Assembly: GCA_009733575.1 (NCBI GenBank)
Contig: ML769488.1
Span: 1-64,000 of the forward strand
Reading direction: 5' to 3'
DNA: 64,000 bases
Source of the DNA: Gymnopus androsaceus JB14
Lineage: Eukaryota; Basidiomycota; Agaricomycetes; Agaricales; Omphalotaceae
Shown: positions 31,926-44,605 of the stretch, piece after piece
Layout of the letters: every line of letters starts with the position of its first letter
Numbering within the stretch: position 1 is the stretch's first letter
The notes under the pieces: model-generated
Told to the model about the DNA's origin: nothing
What the model saw: the letters and a program-made list of their open reading frames with translations, nothing else
The model's database searches: none
Program-made: the position numbers and the translations under genes

Positions 31926-34063
31926 TTATTCCACAGCAAATCTCGACTTGGCTCTAAACCTGGCCCCAATCCTTCTATAGATAAATGGTAACGGAACTGT
32001 AAGGGTCATAACCCCCGCCAACAGAGCCGTTGCGCCAACCGTCCCTAATCCTTCATACATAAAGGTCGCAAAAAGCGGAAAGACAGCCGCGAATGTTGAC
32101 CTCATTGCACTATTGGACGCCAAGGCGCTTGCAGCGATTGGTCTATACGCAGTGACAAGATATGTAAAAACACTGCAAAGTGCAAAATGTGTCATTAAAT
32201 TGATACTGTCTGGACATTGCGACGTACGAAGTGAAGACAAAATAGATCCCGGCGCCAAAAAAGATTGAGGCGATGATAGGGACAGGCCAAGGAACGGAAG
32301 GGTAGGTAGTGAAGGCAAGGAAGTACAGGCCTAGGAGGGAGTAAGTAATAGAAGAAATCGATAAGGAGAATGACATACCGAGCGGAATAAGAACACCGCC
32401 AATTTCACCCATATATAACCTAGCCTCTGGTGGAAGAACACCCCCATTCTTCTCAGCTTCTTTTTCGTTCACTCTTCAGAGGCATGAGTCAGCACTTAAA
32501 AAAACAATCACCACTTATCACGCACCCATTCCAATAGGGTTGTGACGCCAACCCACTAATCATCCCAATTCCGATTCCCATAAACGCCATGCCAGTATCT
32601 TGATCATTGAAACCATGATTGTCTTCAAAAATGAAGGGAAAGGCTTGGAAGGCGAGATAAAGGATTCCGAGGATTAATGATGTCCTAAATAAACAGGCAA
32701 GTATGGATGACTTTTAATACATCAATTTCAAAGGCAAAAGCGTACCATATATTCAAAAGCAGGGCCATATGATCGTAGAGTATTAGCTCTGTGCGGGCTG
32801 CGATTAGCAGAAAAAGCACAGGATTGTGAACGCAACTTACGAAAGGGTTTATAACAACTAACTAGCAAAGCCTGTCCGAGATTAATGTCGTGCTTCTCCA
32901 GGGGCGCAAAATATTTGTCGTCTCCCGTAGATTTGCGGAGCCTAGATAGCGTAGCGATGAGTAAGCGATTCTTTTCACTTGGAGTGTGTGCACTCACTTT
33001 ATTGCCTTTTGCAGTCGCAGGACCGGAATGTACGTTTCCGGAACAAACTATGTACACTGATTAGAAAGCCAGGATGCAGTGAGGGCCAGGATCGCAACAT
33101 ACGAGAAACAAAGCGATGATTTGTACAAAGGTCCAAATGATGAGTGTGTAGTAGGTCCATCGCCAGTTGGTGTTCTATTGAGAAATGGAGTGTGAACGAA
33201 AGAAAGCGCGGCGTTCAGAACCAAACAGATACGCACTTGGTTTATGAATCTGTCGCGAAAAGGTGACTTGAGGTAAGTATTGCACATAGATAACGAAGAT
33301 TGCTATCTGAACATTCACCCGCTAAAGCATTCCCTCAGCATGATACTTTCCGTCGGTAAAAGTTGCTTTACCTTATTAATGGGCCGACAACGGGACCAAT
33401 GAAGGGACTAATGGTATAGACAGCCATTGGGCTATGAGGTAGACAATATCGTCATAAGCATAATGATTATCCGAACTGGAGCATGCTGAACTCACTTTGC
33501 TACAGTCTTGTTATCAAAAAGATCGCTAACTGAGCCTCCAGCAACACTAAGAAACGTCGATCCACAGAAGCCAGTAATGAACCGGAACACAAAATGAACA
33601 GCTTCAAAAGTTCCGTTGGATGTACTTGGATCGAAATCATTGAATCCAACTCACCAATATTTGGAGAAAAAGCCACTCCGAACGAAAACGCAAATAGCAA
33701 TATGAACGATACCCTGTAAATGATGTTCCTTCCATATACTTCTGACAATGGTCCTGCGAGTAAAGGGCCCAATCCAAGACCTTCGATGAAAAGACTAATA
33801 GACAGGATAGTGACTTCGTGCGAGACGTGAAAAGTTGACGCAATGCCATCCTCTGTGAAAGCTGCTGCGGAAGATGCACAAGTGACACAGAGCGCAGATG
33901 AAGCAATGACTAGGACTATTAGCCATTTCCGAAAAAGAGGAAGGGATTGGGGATGTTCGTCGTTTTCCAAGTCGACTTCATGTTCAAGTTTGGATTCTCC
34001 ACCGGTCTGCTGCTGTTCTACGTCTGGAGAAGGTGCTATTGTATTCGAGGAGGGAGATGACAT
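31926..34063 (-). CDS. MFS transporter, DHA1-type multidrug/proton antiporter
   Basis: ATG 34061-34063, stop at 31926, about eight exons. After a hydrophilic N-terminus the protein enters transmembrane segment 1 (WLIVLVIASSALCVTC). The DHA1 landmarks follow: LSISLFIEGLGLGPLLAGPL and the loop 2-3 signature SEVYGRNIIYR. Next come VHFVFRFITGFCGSTFLSVAG and the segment ISPFIGPVVGPL, the motif C region typical of antiporters. Then NTNWRWTYYTLIIW, a central loop, and six more hydrophobic segments ending FIYRRIGARFRAKSRF. The family exports drugs, polyamines or secondary metabolites across the plasma membrane using the proton gradient. Exons appear intact. Its neighbour is a monooxygenase, so a role in exporting a metabolite is possible, but the substrate is unknown. 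Confidence 0.87.
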
Positions 34064-35343
34064 GGTATGAGAATGGAACTTGGAAGCATTTTCTTGAACT
34101 GTGAAAAATATAGAAACGGAATGATTTCGGAACGGTCAAACAAGCGCCGGCATAAAGATCACACGACGTCTAGTACACCTTGCTCTTAACAATAACCATT
34201 CGATATGGAGACTGGTCTGGGACTAGGAGAATAGTAATTGATTGCCCCTCAATGGCGCTACAAAGCTGATGGCCTGGCAACGCCAGAGGGGAGATTGTCC
34301 CCAGGATTCATGGTAGTAGTGTTGTGCTCCTCAGTCATTGTTCATTGCGTTCGATCTTTCTAAAGGTTCAAACAGGGTACTTGAAACGAAATTCCTCACA
34401 GAATTAGTACACTACAAGACCCCGAGCTTTATCGGCATATTCAAGAATTTTCTTATATTGTTCAGTCTTTCTAAAGTTTCAGAAGCGAACTGAAATGAAT
34501 TTTTCTCAGAGCCCTTAGTCCATGGCAGAACCCTGAGCACTCATCAGAAATGGTTAAGCAACAAGACTCCAGTTCCAGTCCTTCTTTCATAAAACAATAT
34601 TCTATCCACCCGGACGATCCTTTGAATGTAACACAATTTGTGTCAAGCTAGAAGGATAAATCTTCAAATATTCATCATTTAATATTCTGTCTCAATGAGT
34701 GTACACGCTCCCGTCAAGTGCCGATAATCAAAGAGTTGGGTCTCATACGTGCCAATGGGCTTGCACAGGTCAGCAGACGAGCATTTACATTTTACATTTG
34801 CCTGTCCACCCTCTTGATCCATCTCTCTTGACCCATTTATCAGTGACAAAGTTACTTAGCTTCTATCGACCAATGGCCATGTTTTCACCGTTTTCTTATA
34901 GAATTGGACACTCTTGCCGCTGCCGCTGTCACTTCTTTAGCAAGTAATACTGCGCCAAGGACGTCTCTGATCGTCATTTTTATCTCAGTGCAACTCCTAC
35001 CTGTGTAGCTAGTTCTTTACTTCCAGCACAGTATCCGTGTCTGTACGATGGAATTGTCTGGCTTAATGGTCTCTAGTGTCGCGCTTCCTACGGTATACTC
35101 TCGACATTCATTCGACGTACATGCTACGTTCGATACAGGAGTCTCGATAACCTCAGTGGCATGGAATGGATTTCCGCAAGACTCCGGCAAAGGGATCGCC
35201 TGGTAAGCACCAGCATTATAGATCTAGATGTCTACGTCTGACATTTTTCACGCAAGCAAGCAAGATTTCTCTCACGAAGACGGACGATTGAGTATAAGAC
35301 TGGCTGTTTTCGACCTTAATTGTTCTAACTGACACTCTTGGCG
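34064..35343. other. Divergent intergenic region between transporter and monooxygenase
   Basis: About 1.28 kb lies between two diverging ATGs (MFS at 34063, monooxygenase at 35344). It should contain both promoters. The short frame at 34699-34947 has no recognised domain. No specific operator is assigned. Confidence 0.45.
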
Positions 35344-37686
35344 ATGAGTCCTCTTCTTTTTGTCATAATTATTCTTGGACTTTATGGCTTCCTTTGGACG
35401 CTTTGGAGTTTTTACCGCTGGCACTTACTTTTACGAACTTCTGGTCTCTCGGAGATCAAACGTCTTGGCCAGGCTCGCAGCCCTCATGAACGCATTAATG
35501 GGAGTGTAGTGATCTGCGGAGGAAGGTGTGCATTTCTATACTCATCTAGTAAATATTGCATGGCTCATACTGCGCTTAGTATAGCTGGTCTTTTGGCAGC
35601 TCGTGTCTGCCATGACTACTTTGAACATGTTCTCATCGTCGAGCCCGAGGGATGGCTGATCACCGAGGATGGAGTGTGTCGCTATTCTTGGACTCAACAA
35701 CACAAAAGGACTCGTGTTATGCAATACACTTCTTTGCATGGTTCGGAGGATTATTTCTCTTATGGCAGACAATATTCATTAATACATCATTAGCATGCCA
35801 ATCGTTTCTTTATAATGGCCTAACAAAACTTTTTTCGGACTTCGAGGAGCAATGCGCATACTCAGGAATAACGTAGGTAACCTTTCTGTCCGATGGACCA
35901 AAAACGCGTTTATATCCCCGACATAGTGTTGCTGGTGCAAATTACGAAACTTCTCTCGCAGGAGCGCTACTAAAGCTTCCCCTCAAGTCCCTAGGAGGCC
36001 TGTTACCCAAGACAATGTTTGCTAGTCGCTCAGGGTTTAAGACTCTCCTTCGGTAGGAGCTTACTCGCTTTGCTTATCCCTCAGTGTCCATTACGAGTTT
36101 TCAGGCGCTTGGTTTTGGGACGTGGGAGGTACCCACGTATTGAGCAGATTGAGGGAACTGTCACTGGGATTGTAGCTGATTCGGAGGATGGTTCCATTAT
36201 CCGAAAAGTATTGATTAGACTGGGTACAAGTTTGCAAGTTCAAGAGATTGAAGCCAAGCTTGTGGTCGGTGCGTATATTCTTTTGTCGTCTCTGAATGAC
36301 TAGTCTGATGTGTAGTAGACTGTACTGGTATCAGTCGGGCGGGACTCAAGTGGCTTTCTCAAGCAGGCTATGGTACGACAACTGCAAATACCAGTAATTC
36401 TAAGGATGGACTACCACTAACGGATCTGAAGCTGTCTTTCGACCAGAAGCTTCATTATTCTTCGTTATTGTTCAGCCTAACGCCTTTGGTCCTCGAAAAG
36501 CTACCAATCCCAGGAGGTCTCGAGGGGAAGGGTGCGGTCTACACATTTCTAGAAGATCAAATGCAGAATGGAAGAAGGTTTTTCACCATTTCGAAGCCGG
36601 ATGGGGATCGATGTACGTTCTAGCTTGTGTTTGAACTTCTGGATGTACTCAACATATTGCTTGAATGTCAGTGATGATGTTCATCGGCCAATCCGGGGAC
36701 GATGTACCGGTGTACGAGACGATGAGTGCAGTCCGTGCGCTTGTGCAGGATCTGGTACCACACAAGGATCCGATTCCCGATTGGGTTTTTGAAACGCTAG
36801 ATATATTGGAAGACTTTCAGGACCAAATAAGCTTTGCCCATGTTCGCGTTCGTGAGTGATCTGCCCTTCAGAGGTAACATGTTATTCTAAGTGTTTCCTA
36901 AATCTGCAGCCAGGACCACCTATGTCAGGTATCATCAAGCGATGAACTTGCCTAGTAACTTTGTTGCGCTAGGTGATAGTGTCATGACAGGTGCGTTTGC
37001 TCTATGTATTTCATGAAAATTTACTCAGTTAGTTTCTCATAGTCAACCCAACGTTTGCGTGAGTTGCTGCTTTCACTCCCCCTTATACTCTAGTTGATTT
37101 CGAGGCAGACAAGGTTGCACAAAAGTCTTTATGGGAGCCCTTACACTACATATCACCCTGTCTCGACTTATTGCACCAAGTACTGTTGGAGAGCTCCAGA
37201 AAAGGCTCCAGATACCTTCGGATTTTTCAAAACAGTTTTTCAAAGAGCATTTCCATAAGACCAATGGATTTTGGTGAGATTCTTTAAATTGCTTTTCTTC
37301 GAATCCGGACTGATGCAAAAATGTCTAGGCAAAATACGCGTTTACTGGGTAAGCACCCCATGCTACGGTATATATATCAACATATATGATTGTTTTGTTC
37401 GTTTAGACTACGGCATACCCTACACCGAACCTATACCAAGCGAAAACCTGAGTTCTGGTGACCTGGTACGATGGTATATTCGGAGGGTGCAAATCTTAGC
37501 TATCAAAGTCAGTTTGGTTATTCCTTCGCATGTACTGGATAATCTAATTGAATTGTATGATTTGTGTAGGACGAACAAGCGGCACGCGTAATATGGGATA
37601 ATTCAATGGCATATGGATCAAAAATTGACTCATTCCACCCTTGGTTGGTACTGAAGATTCTGTGGGATGCAGCTATGCGTCCGTAG
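35344..37686 (+). CDS. FAD-dependent monooxygenase-like protein, membrane-anchored
   Basis: ATG 35344 to TAG 37684-37686, about ten exons. An N-terminal membrane segment (LLFVIIILGLYGFLWTLWSF) precedes the dinucleotide-binding strand VVICGG/SIAGLLAARVC, rebuilt across the first intron (GTGTGC to CTTAG). It continues with VLIVEPEGWLITEDG, TRVMQYTSLH, LPKTMFASRSG and LVVDCTGISRAGLKWL. The FAD-ribityl motif NFVALGDSVMTVNPTF/AQGCTK follows, also split by an intron whose acceptor is the CAG near 37106. The end reads WLVLKILWD. The order matches a large agaricomycete group of FAD/NAD(P)-binding proteins related to group A hydroxylases and squalene epoxidase-like enzymes. All exons join without stops, so it is likely functional. 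The substrate is unknown. A fragment of its last exon is repeated at 44033. Confidence 0.8.
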
Positions 37687-37960
37687 TTGATTTAAATATC
37701 CCGAGCCACTACTGCGTTTGACCAAAATCTGGAAGAATATCAAGGATTTTTTACCTCTGATAAGCCGCCTCCGGCAGATTTATCTCGGATCTTCGTAAAC
37801 CGCCACCGCAGTTTCTAACAGGTCGAATCAAAATCAATAGTTGGTTGCGGCCTCCTATTAGAGGCCGCAAACTTTAAGAATAAATGAAGGCATAGCATAT
37901 AAAGACTCACGCCTGCAATATACTAGATCCTGATCCTGTCTCTCCCTTTGCCTGCATCCT
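37687..37960. other. Spacer with a 5' region for the membrane protein
   Basis: No gene seen. It contains the palindromic GCGGCCTCTAATAG-type inverted repeat near 37849-37870 (GCGGCCTCctattaGAGGCCGC), a perfect 8-bp-arm hairpin of unknown role. Confidence 0.5.
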
Positions 37961-39991
37961 ATGTCGGCCACTGATGCTCTCTCTCCCCAGAAAACCTTGA
38001 CCGCACTGTTCTTCGGCCTCGTAGTCGGGACTGTGTGCGTACAAGACTTAGTTTCACCGTCAGTGAAGGACTAATCGCCTTCTATCACTACAGCCTGTTC
38101 GGGATCACACTAGTGGAAAGCTACCGGTACTTCAAGAGCTACAAAAACGACACTATCCAACAAAAGTCCCTCGTGTGTGATAGCTGCTGCAAAATTCAAG
38201 TCTTTGCTTGCTGATGGAACTTTCTGGCAGGTCGCATTGCTTGTGTATGTCTTGCCAACTTAGCATCTTCAGTTCTTGAAGCTAATGTCTTTTTTCAGTG
38301 GTTTAGACCTTTTGCATTTTTCGTTCTCAATACACGTCTCGTATCACTACTTGGTAGAGAGTTTCGGAGACTCGGATTCGATTAACCGGGCTATTTGGTA
38401 GGTACTGCGATCCTGAATTTCTCCACTCGCATTCTAACGGACCCCTGTGCAGGAGCGTGAAGGTGTGATCAGTCTAGATATACGCTCAAGCTCCTAATCT
38501 TGCTTCAGGCGTTGGGAACAGTACACGTTATGCTGCTTTGGCTAGTGCAATTGTATGTATACATTTAAATGTCCACGATAGAGGTTAACTGTTTTCGACA
38601 GTCTCTATCTGACTCGCATATGGAGCCGTTAGTCCTTGCCCGACATACCATACTATCATTCGTGACGTTTTGATATAGTGACCAGGAGGATGCTTTTGCA
38701 TCGGAAACTTCTAGTTCCCGTTCTGGTGAGCACTCATCGCTGCAGATGGCCACAGATACATTGACTATTTTCTACTTGTAGTGTGCTGTCATCGTTATCG
38801 GAATCATGGGATTCGGTAAGCCTTCCTTTGACTTTCTTGCTGGAAGTTATTACTTAACCTGCTTCTGCTCAGGAGCGGGTCTTGGTACGCACCGAGCCTT
38901 GTCAGATGCTGTGGCGCAGAAATTAACGGCTATTTTGTGGCTATTCATCCTAGCTTTTATACTAGAACTGTGAATATCTCTCATAATCTCCTGAGCGCCG
39001 TTTCATTAACCTTGAACTAGCGATCGAATCGAATATATCCTGGATTTTGCTAGAATTAAGGTAAGTGACTCAGTCGTTTACTTTTTGCAGCTAATTTCAT
39101 CCATCCATTTCCAGTGGGTAATCTACCTAGCATTGGGAGTATCCGCTGCTACAGATATTGCCATTTCGACCATCATGGTCCTTATTCTTCATAGAAGCAT
39201 TACTGGAATGAAGAGGTAAAGCTTCCCTCATTCTTTCTTCATCATACTGATCAGCTTCCATTGATTCAGAACGGACGGCGTAATTTCAGCGTTAATACAT
39301 TATTTTTTCAGTACGGGGCTTTTGACCAGGTAAGTAAGAGCATCTGTGATTCGATGGGTTTGTTCGCTGAGCTCAACCTACAGCCTCACTGCGTTAATCT
39401 ATCTCATCTTGGTCAGTATCCATGCTGTCACACCTCACCGTCCTAGTCTAGCTGATTTGCTCGCAGTTCGCCGCAAGCGCACAAACAGCCTTGTATCTTG
39501 GAGTGGTTTTTCTGATTTCAAGACGTAAGTTTCTTTTTTGCTCACCGACAGATCGCTTCATTAACTGATCTTCTTCCTCAGTTTATACGATATCTTTCCT
39601 CGAATTGTAAGCCTGGTTTCTGAGCTCCGATTCAGTGTCGCGCTTACTGGTCAGCAGGCTCAATGTCCGGAACCAACTACGAGAGGACCTTGAAGCCACT
39701 GTCGAGCTTGCTTTCAGCTCCCTTGAGGATCAAAATGCCTTCGAGCGCTGTAAATGGCAGCTTGTCCCCCTCTTCGAGCGAACCACCGCAGGTCAGTTCC
39801 TTGGATATTTGTCGGACTATATTTCCGCTCAACATGCAAGGTTTAGAATACGGTTCGGCGTTCAGAGGCGGTATGAGATCAGGAAGGATGCAGATCACCC
39901 AAGCAATCTACATTGTCTGTTAATACTCAGCTGTCTAGTAGCGCATCATGAAGGCGCATCCACGATAATTGCTATTTTTCAATGCCTCTGA
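37961..39991 (+). CDS. DUF6534-type seven-helix membrane protein
   Basis: ATG 37961. Roughly ten short exons encode seven hydrophobic segments: KTLTALFFGLVVGT, LFGITLVESYRYF, ALLVGLDLLHFSFSIHVSYHY, HVMLLWLVQ, AVIVIGIMGFGAGLG, WVIYLALGVSAATDIAIST, and ALIHYFFSTGLLTSLTALIYL. The stretch DIAISTIMVLILHRSITG followed by KRTDGVISALIHYFFSTG is the hallmark of the DUF6534 family, common in mushroom genomes and of unknown function. After the last helix the frame reads LYTISFLELLNVRNQLRED, matching the usual family end, and then continues about 90 more codons to a stop at 39989-39991. That extension may reflect a missed intron or a lost stop. Plasma-membrane location is inferred from the helices. Confidence 0.72.
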
Positions 39992-40394
39992 ATCGGGCCA
40001 GGACTGGACACGGCGGAACGCGAGAGTTGGGATTAGAGTCGGAGGCTGGTGACGAGAGGTGAGAGAGTGCCGATGCGGAGTTGGCCCGATGTCTAAGCGG
40101 GGAGAGCGGAGGAGTTGGTAGTGGCGCGCGCCACGTTCATGCGACGTTCAACATCAACGATGTGTAGAAATATTGGAAAGCACCCACGAGTTAGTGCTGA
40201 AATGAACCCCGAGGGGATGAATTTTACTGAAGGATTGTATGAACATAGAACGATTCATTATTCAGTCAGCCTTTCGTTCGTTCGTTTCATCTTTGTCCAT
40301 CTCAACTTCTATTCTGTTCAGCATCCGTTGATTGGAGATTTAATATACTGAGTAGATTCAGGGTGGAGTGGTTCATACATTGGTTACACGAACT
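39992..40394. other. Spacer between convergent genes
   Basis: No gene supported. Purine-rich GAGAG repeats lie near 40020-40110, and direct TTCGTTCGTT repeats near 40275. Confidence 0.45.
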
Positions 40395-41952
40395 CTAGTC
40401 AAAGAAAACGTCCTCTACAGTTGGTTTACCCGGGAGGTCTGTAAGAAATCGTTGTACGACGGGAGGCAGCTTCCCAACGACTCCGGGATCATCTCTCCCG
40501 GCAAGTTTTTTCGGAAGAATGCGTTCGCTCACATCCTGGACGAAGACCTTCTCCAAAGTGCATTTCGAGCGGATTAGCATTTCTCGCAATTCACTGAGGG
40601 GTTCTTCGATACCATCCCATGAGACCAAATCTCCATCCCCATTGATCCACTTGCTCTCATCTTCCTCAACCTCCTCCATCATCATACTCGGTGTCATCAT
40701 CAACAGTAACAGGATAAACGGCAATACCCAGATGTGTTAGATTAGGCAGATGAAGACGTTCCCAGGCGCCACTGTTGATTTCATTTTCTTGGACATTGGC
40801 AAGAATCAGGCTGGTGAGATGGGTATGAACAAAGTCCAAATGAGGAGAGACGGATACGATTATACGTAATTCACTGTCAATCTCTGCAGCAGTGGAAATT
40901 TCTGGAGTAGGGTGGCAAAAGGGGGACCATCGTACACTTCAGTGACTTCCAGGACAACAAGTTTTTGGATGTCTATAAGCTGGAGATAGGAAGTGCGGAA
41001 GTGATTTATACGCAGCTCCTCAAGGTGAGGGCAGCGGTTGAAAAGCTGGAACTTTCAATGCCCTGCTGTTCAACATTCTGAGTTCTAGTTTTTCGAGAAC
41101 GGGCAAACGCGAAGTAGCAGCAACTGAGATTCAGAATCAAGTCCTGGTAGCGCTTGCTTGGTAACCAACATAGTATTGAGTTTATTCAGTGCTGTTCGTC
41201 CCCAGTTCCAAAGTGTGAGATGTTTCCATCTTCCTGAATGATCCAATAAAACATGGAAGATATTGCTCACATGCGAGAAACTGCATCAGAGTTGGAGTGT
41301 AGATACACAGCAAGATTCAACGGTGTGAGGAGCCCAGAAGGAGGAATCGACCTCTGAAGACATTCCTCGAGAAACTGTCATTCTTTCGGAAGGGGCCCAA
41401 TAATGATCTTGGATTCGGACATCTATCAAAGACCAAAGGGAAGGTCGAGAGAGGGCCAAGCTCCGCCACCAAAAACACACCCATGTCAGTGTCAATACAT
41501 CTGCGTCGCGAACTCGAGGCTTAAGTTGATAGTGGGGAGTAGTTCCGAATTCAAGGGGGTTTTCTGCGACAATAAAGCAGAAAATTTCGGTTACGATCTC
41601 TGGTGGCAGTTTGCGGATGGGGGAAAGCAGCGAATGTTGGGAGTGTAGGATTTTTAAGAGCTGCTCTCGCGATTCAACAGTACCAATGTCAGCGAGATAT
41701 CTCTGTGCAACCTGACGAGTCTCGTCCAAGAGATACTCCCGCTCGAGAGGAGATTGGGGAGCTCGATTCAGCCTGCATTCGGCGAGAAGCTCGTCATATC
41801 CTCGATGAGAGCTAATATTTTGATTTTGAGACTTGGGAGTAGAGCTTGTTGAAGACTAAAGAAGCAAGAGATAAATAATTAATAGCGACAATTTCTTTGC
41901 GGTGCCTAAATACCTCGGAATTGGAAATCCTAATGTCGTCTAGTGTGTACAT
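40395..41952 (-). pseudogene. F-box protein gene, probably frameshifted
   Basis: A likely start is ATG 41950-41952 (MYTLDDIRISNSE). Splicing from GTATTT to CTTTAG joins it in frame to SSTSSTPKSQNQNISSHRGYDELLAEC. A coiled segment and the F-box (SPIRKLPPEIVTEIFCFIV, ~41600) follow. The next part includes WRSLALSRPSLWSLIDV. The frame is then lost around 41360-41300: LTPLNLAVYLHSNSDAV and HVLLDHSGRWKHLTLWNW lie in different frames with stops between. The C-terminal block (DESKWINGDGDLVSWDGIEE, 40395-40670) is again open. F-box proteins of this layout are very numerous in agaricomycetes and act in SCF ligases. Two frame changes without splice signals argue for a decayed copy. Confidence 0.6.
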
Positions 41953-42839
41953 GACAGCCGCTATTCCTTGTATCTTTCTAACAAGCAAGTATAGAGTGGT
42001 TTTAGCTTGGAAAACGCGAACGAAAAGAGTCAATTGTCAAGACGTGTTTGAAGCGCGCTTAATTGAGCGCCAATGAGCGCTTTCGGTTCCAAACGTCGTT
42101 CCGCACTTTACCAGAGACAAGTCAGATTGTTCTGGTCTTTGCTTGCCAACCGCTCACAATGGTCGCAATCTGTGGACTTGTACTTGTATGTGAAAATATC
42201 CTGCTTAGCTCCTTGTTGTTTTCGCTCACTGTTTACTTTATTGATTTACAGTGGCACCAGGCACGCCGATGAAATTTTACACCTAAGGAGATTACGCAGC
42301 CAGTCTGGACTCTGGGATTTGCGGAGCAAATTTCTACATTCAGAAGACGGAAAACGAGATATCCTTTCCACAACACTCTGGACCGTCCAAGTCATCTCAA
42401 AGCATCCATCTCCTGAGGCTACTTATCCTCCGTTCAACTCCGTTGGAACCCAGGAGAATTCACACCGGCACACCGGTAATCAAAGATGATAGGCTTATAA
42501 AGTCGCGAAGCTTTAATGAACCCTCGTCATCTTTATCCATGTTCAGAGGGATGGTCCTACGAAACAAACTGTGCCCAACAATTGAATTCGGCTCCCACTT
42601 CTGCGAAATATCTTCCGAGACGACCATGGAGACGTCCGTGGCATTCATTTCTGGACCCAGCTCGCTCTTCGCTCATTCGTGGTGTTGATAAATCTTCTCA
42701 GAGATTTGAAGAGATGGGCTTGTGCATTGAAAAGTGGATTGATCGTTGGGAGTTTTGCCTCCAAGTACCGATGAATGGGTAATGTCCGGGTGGGAACAGG
42801 TCCACTCTTACCTGTACGTGCATATCCAGATTCAGCCCG
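41953..42839. other. Region with weak ORFs
   Basis: A plus-strand ATG frame of 138 codons (42073-42489) contains a possible intron (TGTGAAAATATC to TTTACAG, ~42190-42250) but no known domain. Other frames are short. No gene is called. Confidence 0.3.
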
Positions 42840-43513
42840 CCCTAGGACCATTTTCCGGACTCATCGTGCATCCTAAGGTTACACAAACACGGTACCATGC
42901 CCTGGGATCAGCACCTGCTGCTGGAACCGCTTTCACGCTGCTACCGTATGGGTATGGTACACCAGCGTACTTGGCTGCTTCCTACTCCTGGCCCTACTTC
43001 AGCTTTAACAATCCAATTTCACGACGCCCTTTGTGGACTTGCCAAAAGGCAACGCTGGGTGCGTCGGAGATCTTGGAGGGCGTTTGCAGGAAGGTGGAAG
43101 AACTGGAGGCGTTCTCGAAAGGACGGAGAGGAAATCAGGGCCCTGCCGAAGGTACTGGAATCGAAAATAAGGATGGCACTGCTTGCTATGGGCCAACAGG
43201 ACGCGCCAGGCTCCTCAGCTGCTGATCCTGCTCCTAAAATAACCTCGCCTCCCACACCCAATCCTTCCCCAATACCGCCAGAACTCCCACCTCTCAACAT
43301 CTCACTAAAGAGTATCTCTGAACCAGATCTGAAGGAGTTCACCGCCTTGTCAACTGTGGATCTCATTGCTGGATCTAACCATGCAGTTGATCGTAACAGG
43401 CCCTCTTGCCCCTTCAGAGCAGCGAGAATCGACTCAAAAACACATCGTCTCATTATCTTCCCCTCTCCAGGCCAAAAAGCTGGAGAATTACTACGCTCGG
43501 CAGAGCAGTGAGT
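42840..43513 (+). pseudogene. Conserved-looking hypothetical protein, frameshifted
   Basis: One frame reads VHPKVTQTRYHALGSAPAAG, then TAFTLLPYGYGTPAYLAASY and SWPYFSFNNPISRRPLW, followed by an amphipathic helix (EILEGVCRKVEELEAFSK). At about 43115 the protein-like reading switches by one base to another frame: EIRALPKVLESKIRMALLAM, a Pro-rich linker, then NISLKSISEPDLKEFTALST. Each half has clearly non-random composition and the two halves connect naturally, so a single gene with one small indel is likely. I do not recognise the family. No ATG is obvious at the start, so the 5' exon is unresolved. Confidence 0.4.
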
Positions 43514-44032
43514 ACCGAAACTCTGCCAAGGTGTCCATCTCGTTTTCCGAACGAGGAAAATCATCATAAACGGAGTATCAATTGATTTCATCCTTAGTAA
43601 GAAGGAACACGCTCACCGACTGGTAGACGCGAACCCTACCCTGAAAGGCTCAGCGAGAGTCCACTGATTGAGGAAAGATGAAGCCGAGTAAGGAATTCTT
43701 CTCGATCGTCGACGACGTTGCGGACGAAATCATAGAAACGGCATAGTAACTCTAAACGTTTGACGCTTCTTCGGTCACAATTTTTTCATTGAAGGTCCTG
43801 ACCAATGCTACCACCGCCAGCAATACGTACGGCCATCGTTCCCGCAAGAGCACATGCCACCCACCAAGTCCTGCAAAATAACAAAATAACTCCGAAATGC
43901 GTTCTCTGCGAAGGGGCTCACTTTGCTTTCGATCGCTGTTGCCCTGAAGGCCCTCATCCTGACGGCTCGAGCTTGGTCTCGTCATATGGGTTACGATTGT
44001 GTGGTTGTCTGTTTATAATAGACTAGATTCTA
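43514..44032. other. Gap without a supported gene
   Basis: Short frames only, including a Cys-containing plus-strand frame (43805-44026) without a known motif. Confidence 0.35.
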
Positions 44033-44182
44033 CATGTACTGGATAATCTAATGCATAGGATGAACTGCTTAAGCAGCACACGTAATATGGCATAATTCAA
44101 TGGCATATGTTTCACAGATCGACTCATTCCACCCTTGGTTGGTACTGAAGATTCTGTGGGATGCAGTTATATGTTCATAGTT
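44033..44182 (+). pseudogene. Duplicated 3' fragment of the FAD monooxygenase gene
   Basis: This ~150-bp stretch is a diverged copy of 37529-37686, covering the end of the last intron and the last exon of the monooxygenase gene (the segment encoding SFHPWLVLKILWD). The copy retains intron sequence (CATGTACTGGATAATCTAAT), so it arose from DNA and not from mRNA. Several indels and substitutions destroy the frame. Confidence 0.8.
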
Positions 44183-44394
44183 AAAACTTGATTGGCACAT
44201 CGTGAATACTTCTTATGAGCAGTTTCCGAGCCAGGAATTTTGATTAGAATTCCAAGATCGTCGATCCCGGCTCTGAGATCTGATTCCCGGAACGTTCAAT
44301 GCAGAACTAAGTAATCAATACAAACTCAAATTTACATGGACCGCGGAGGTACATAAAGCCTAGTATATGGTGGTCAAAAGGGTGAAAAAATAAA

Positions 44395-44605
44395 ATAGCA
44401 CGCGCTCACTAATTATTGCACGCTCACTCACTGATTATTGCCATGCGCGCTCACACATTAGTTATTGCATTCGCGCTCACTCACTAAATTATTATGCGCT
44501 CACACACTAATTATTGCATTTGCGCTCACTCGCAAAATATTGCGCACTCACTCACTGAATTATTGCACGCTCACTCACGTATTATCGTGAGTGCACTAAT
44601 TCTTA
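44395..44605 (+). repeat. Left tandem array of the foldback element
   Basis: About nine imperfect copies of a ~22-bp unit (GCTCACTCACTAATTATTGC), each varied by small indels. Confidence 0.8.
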
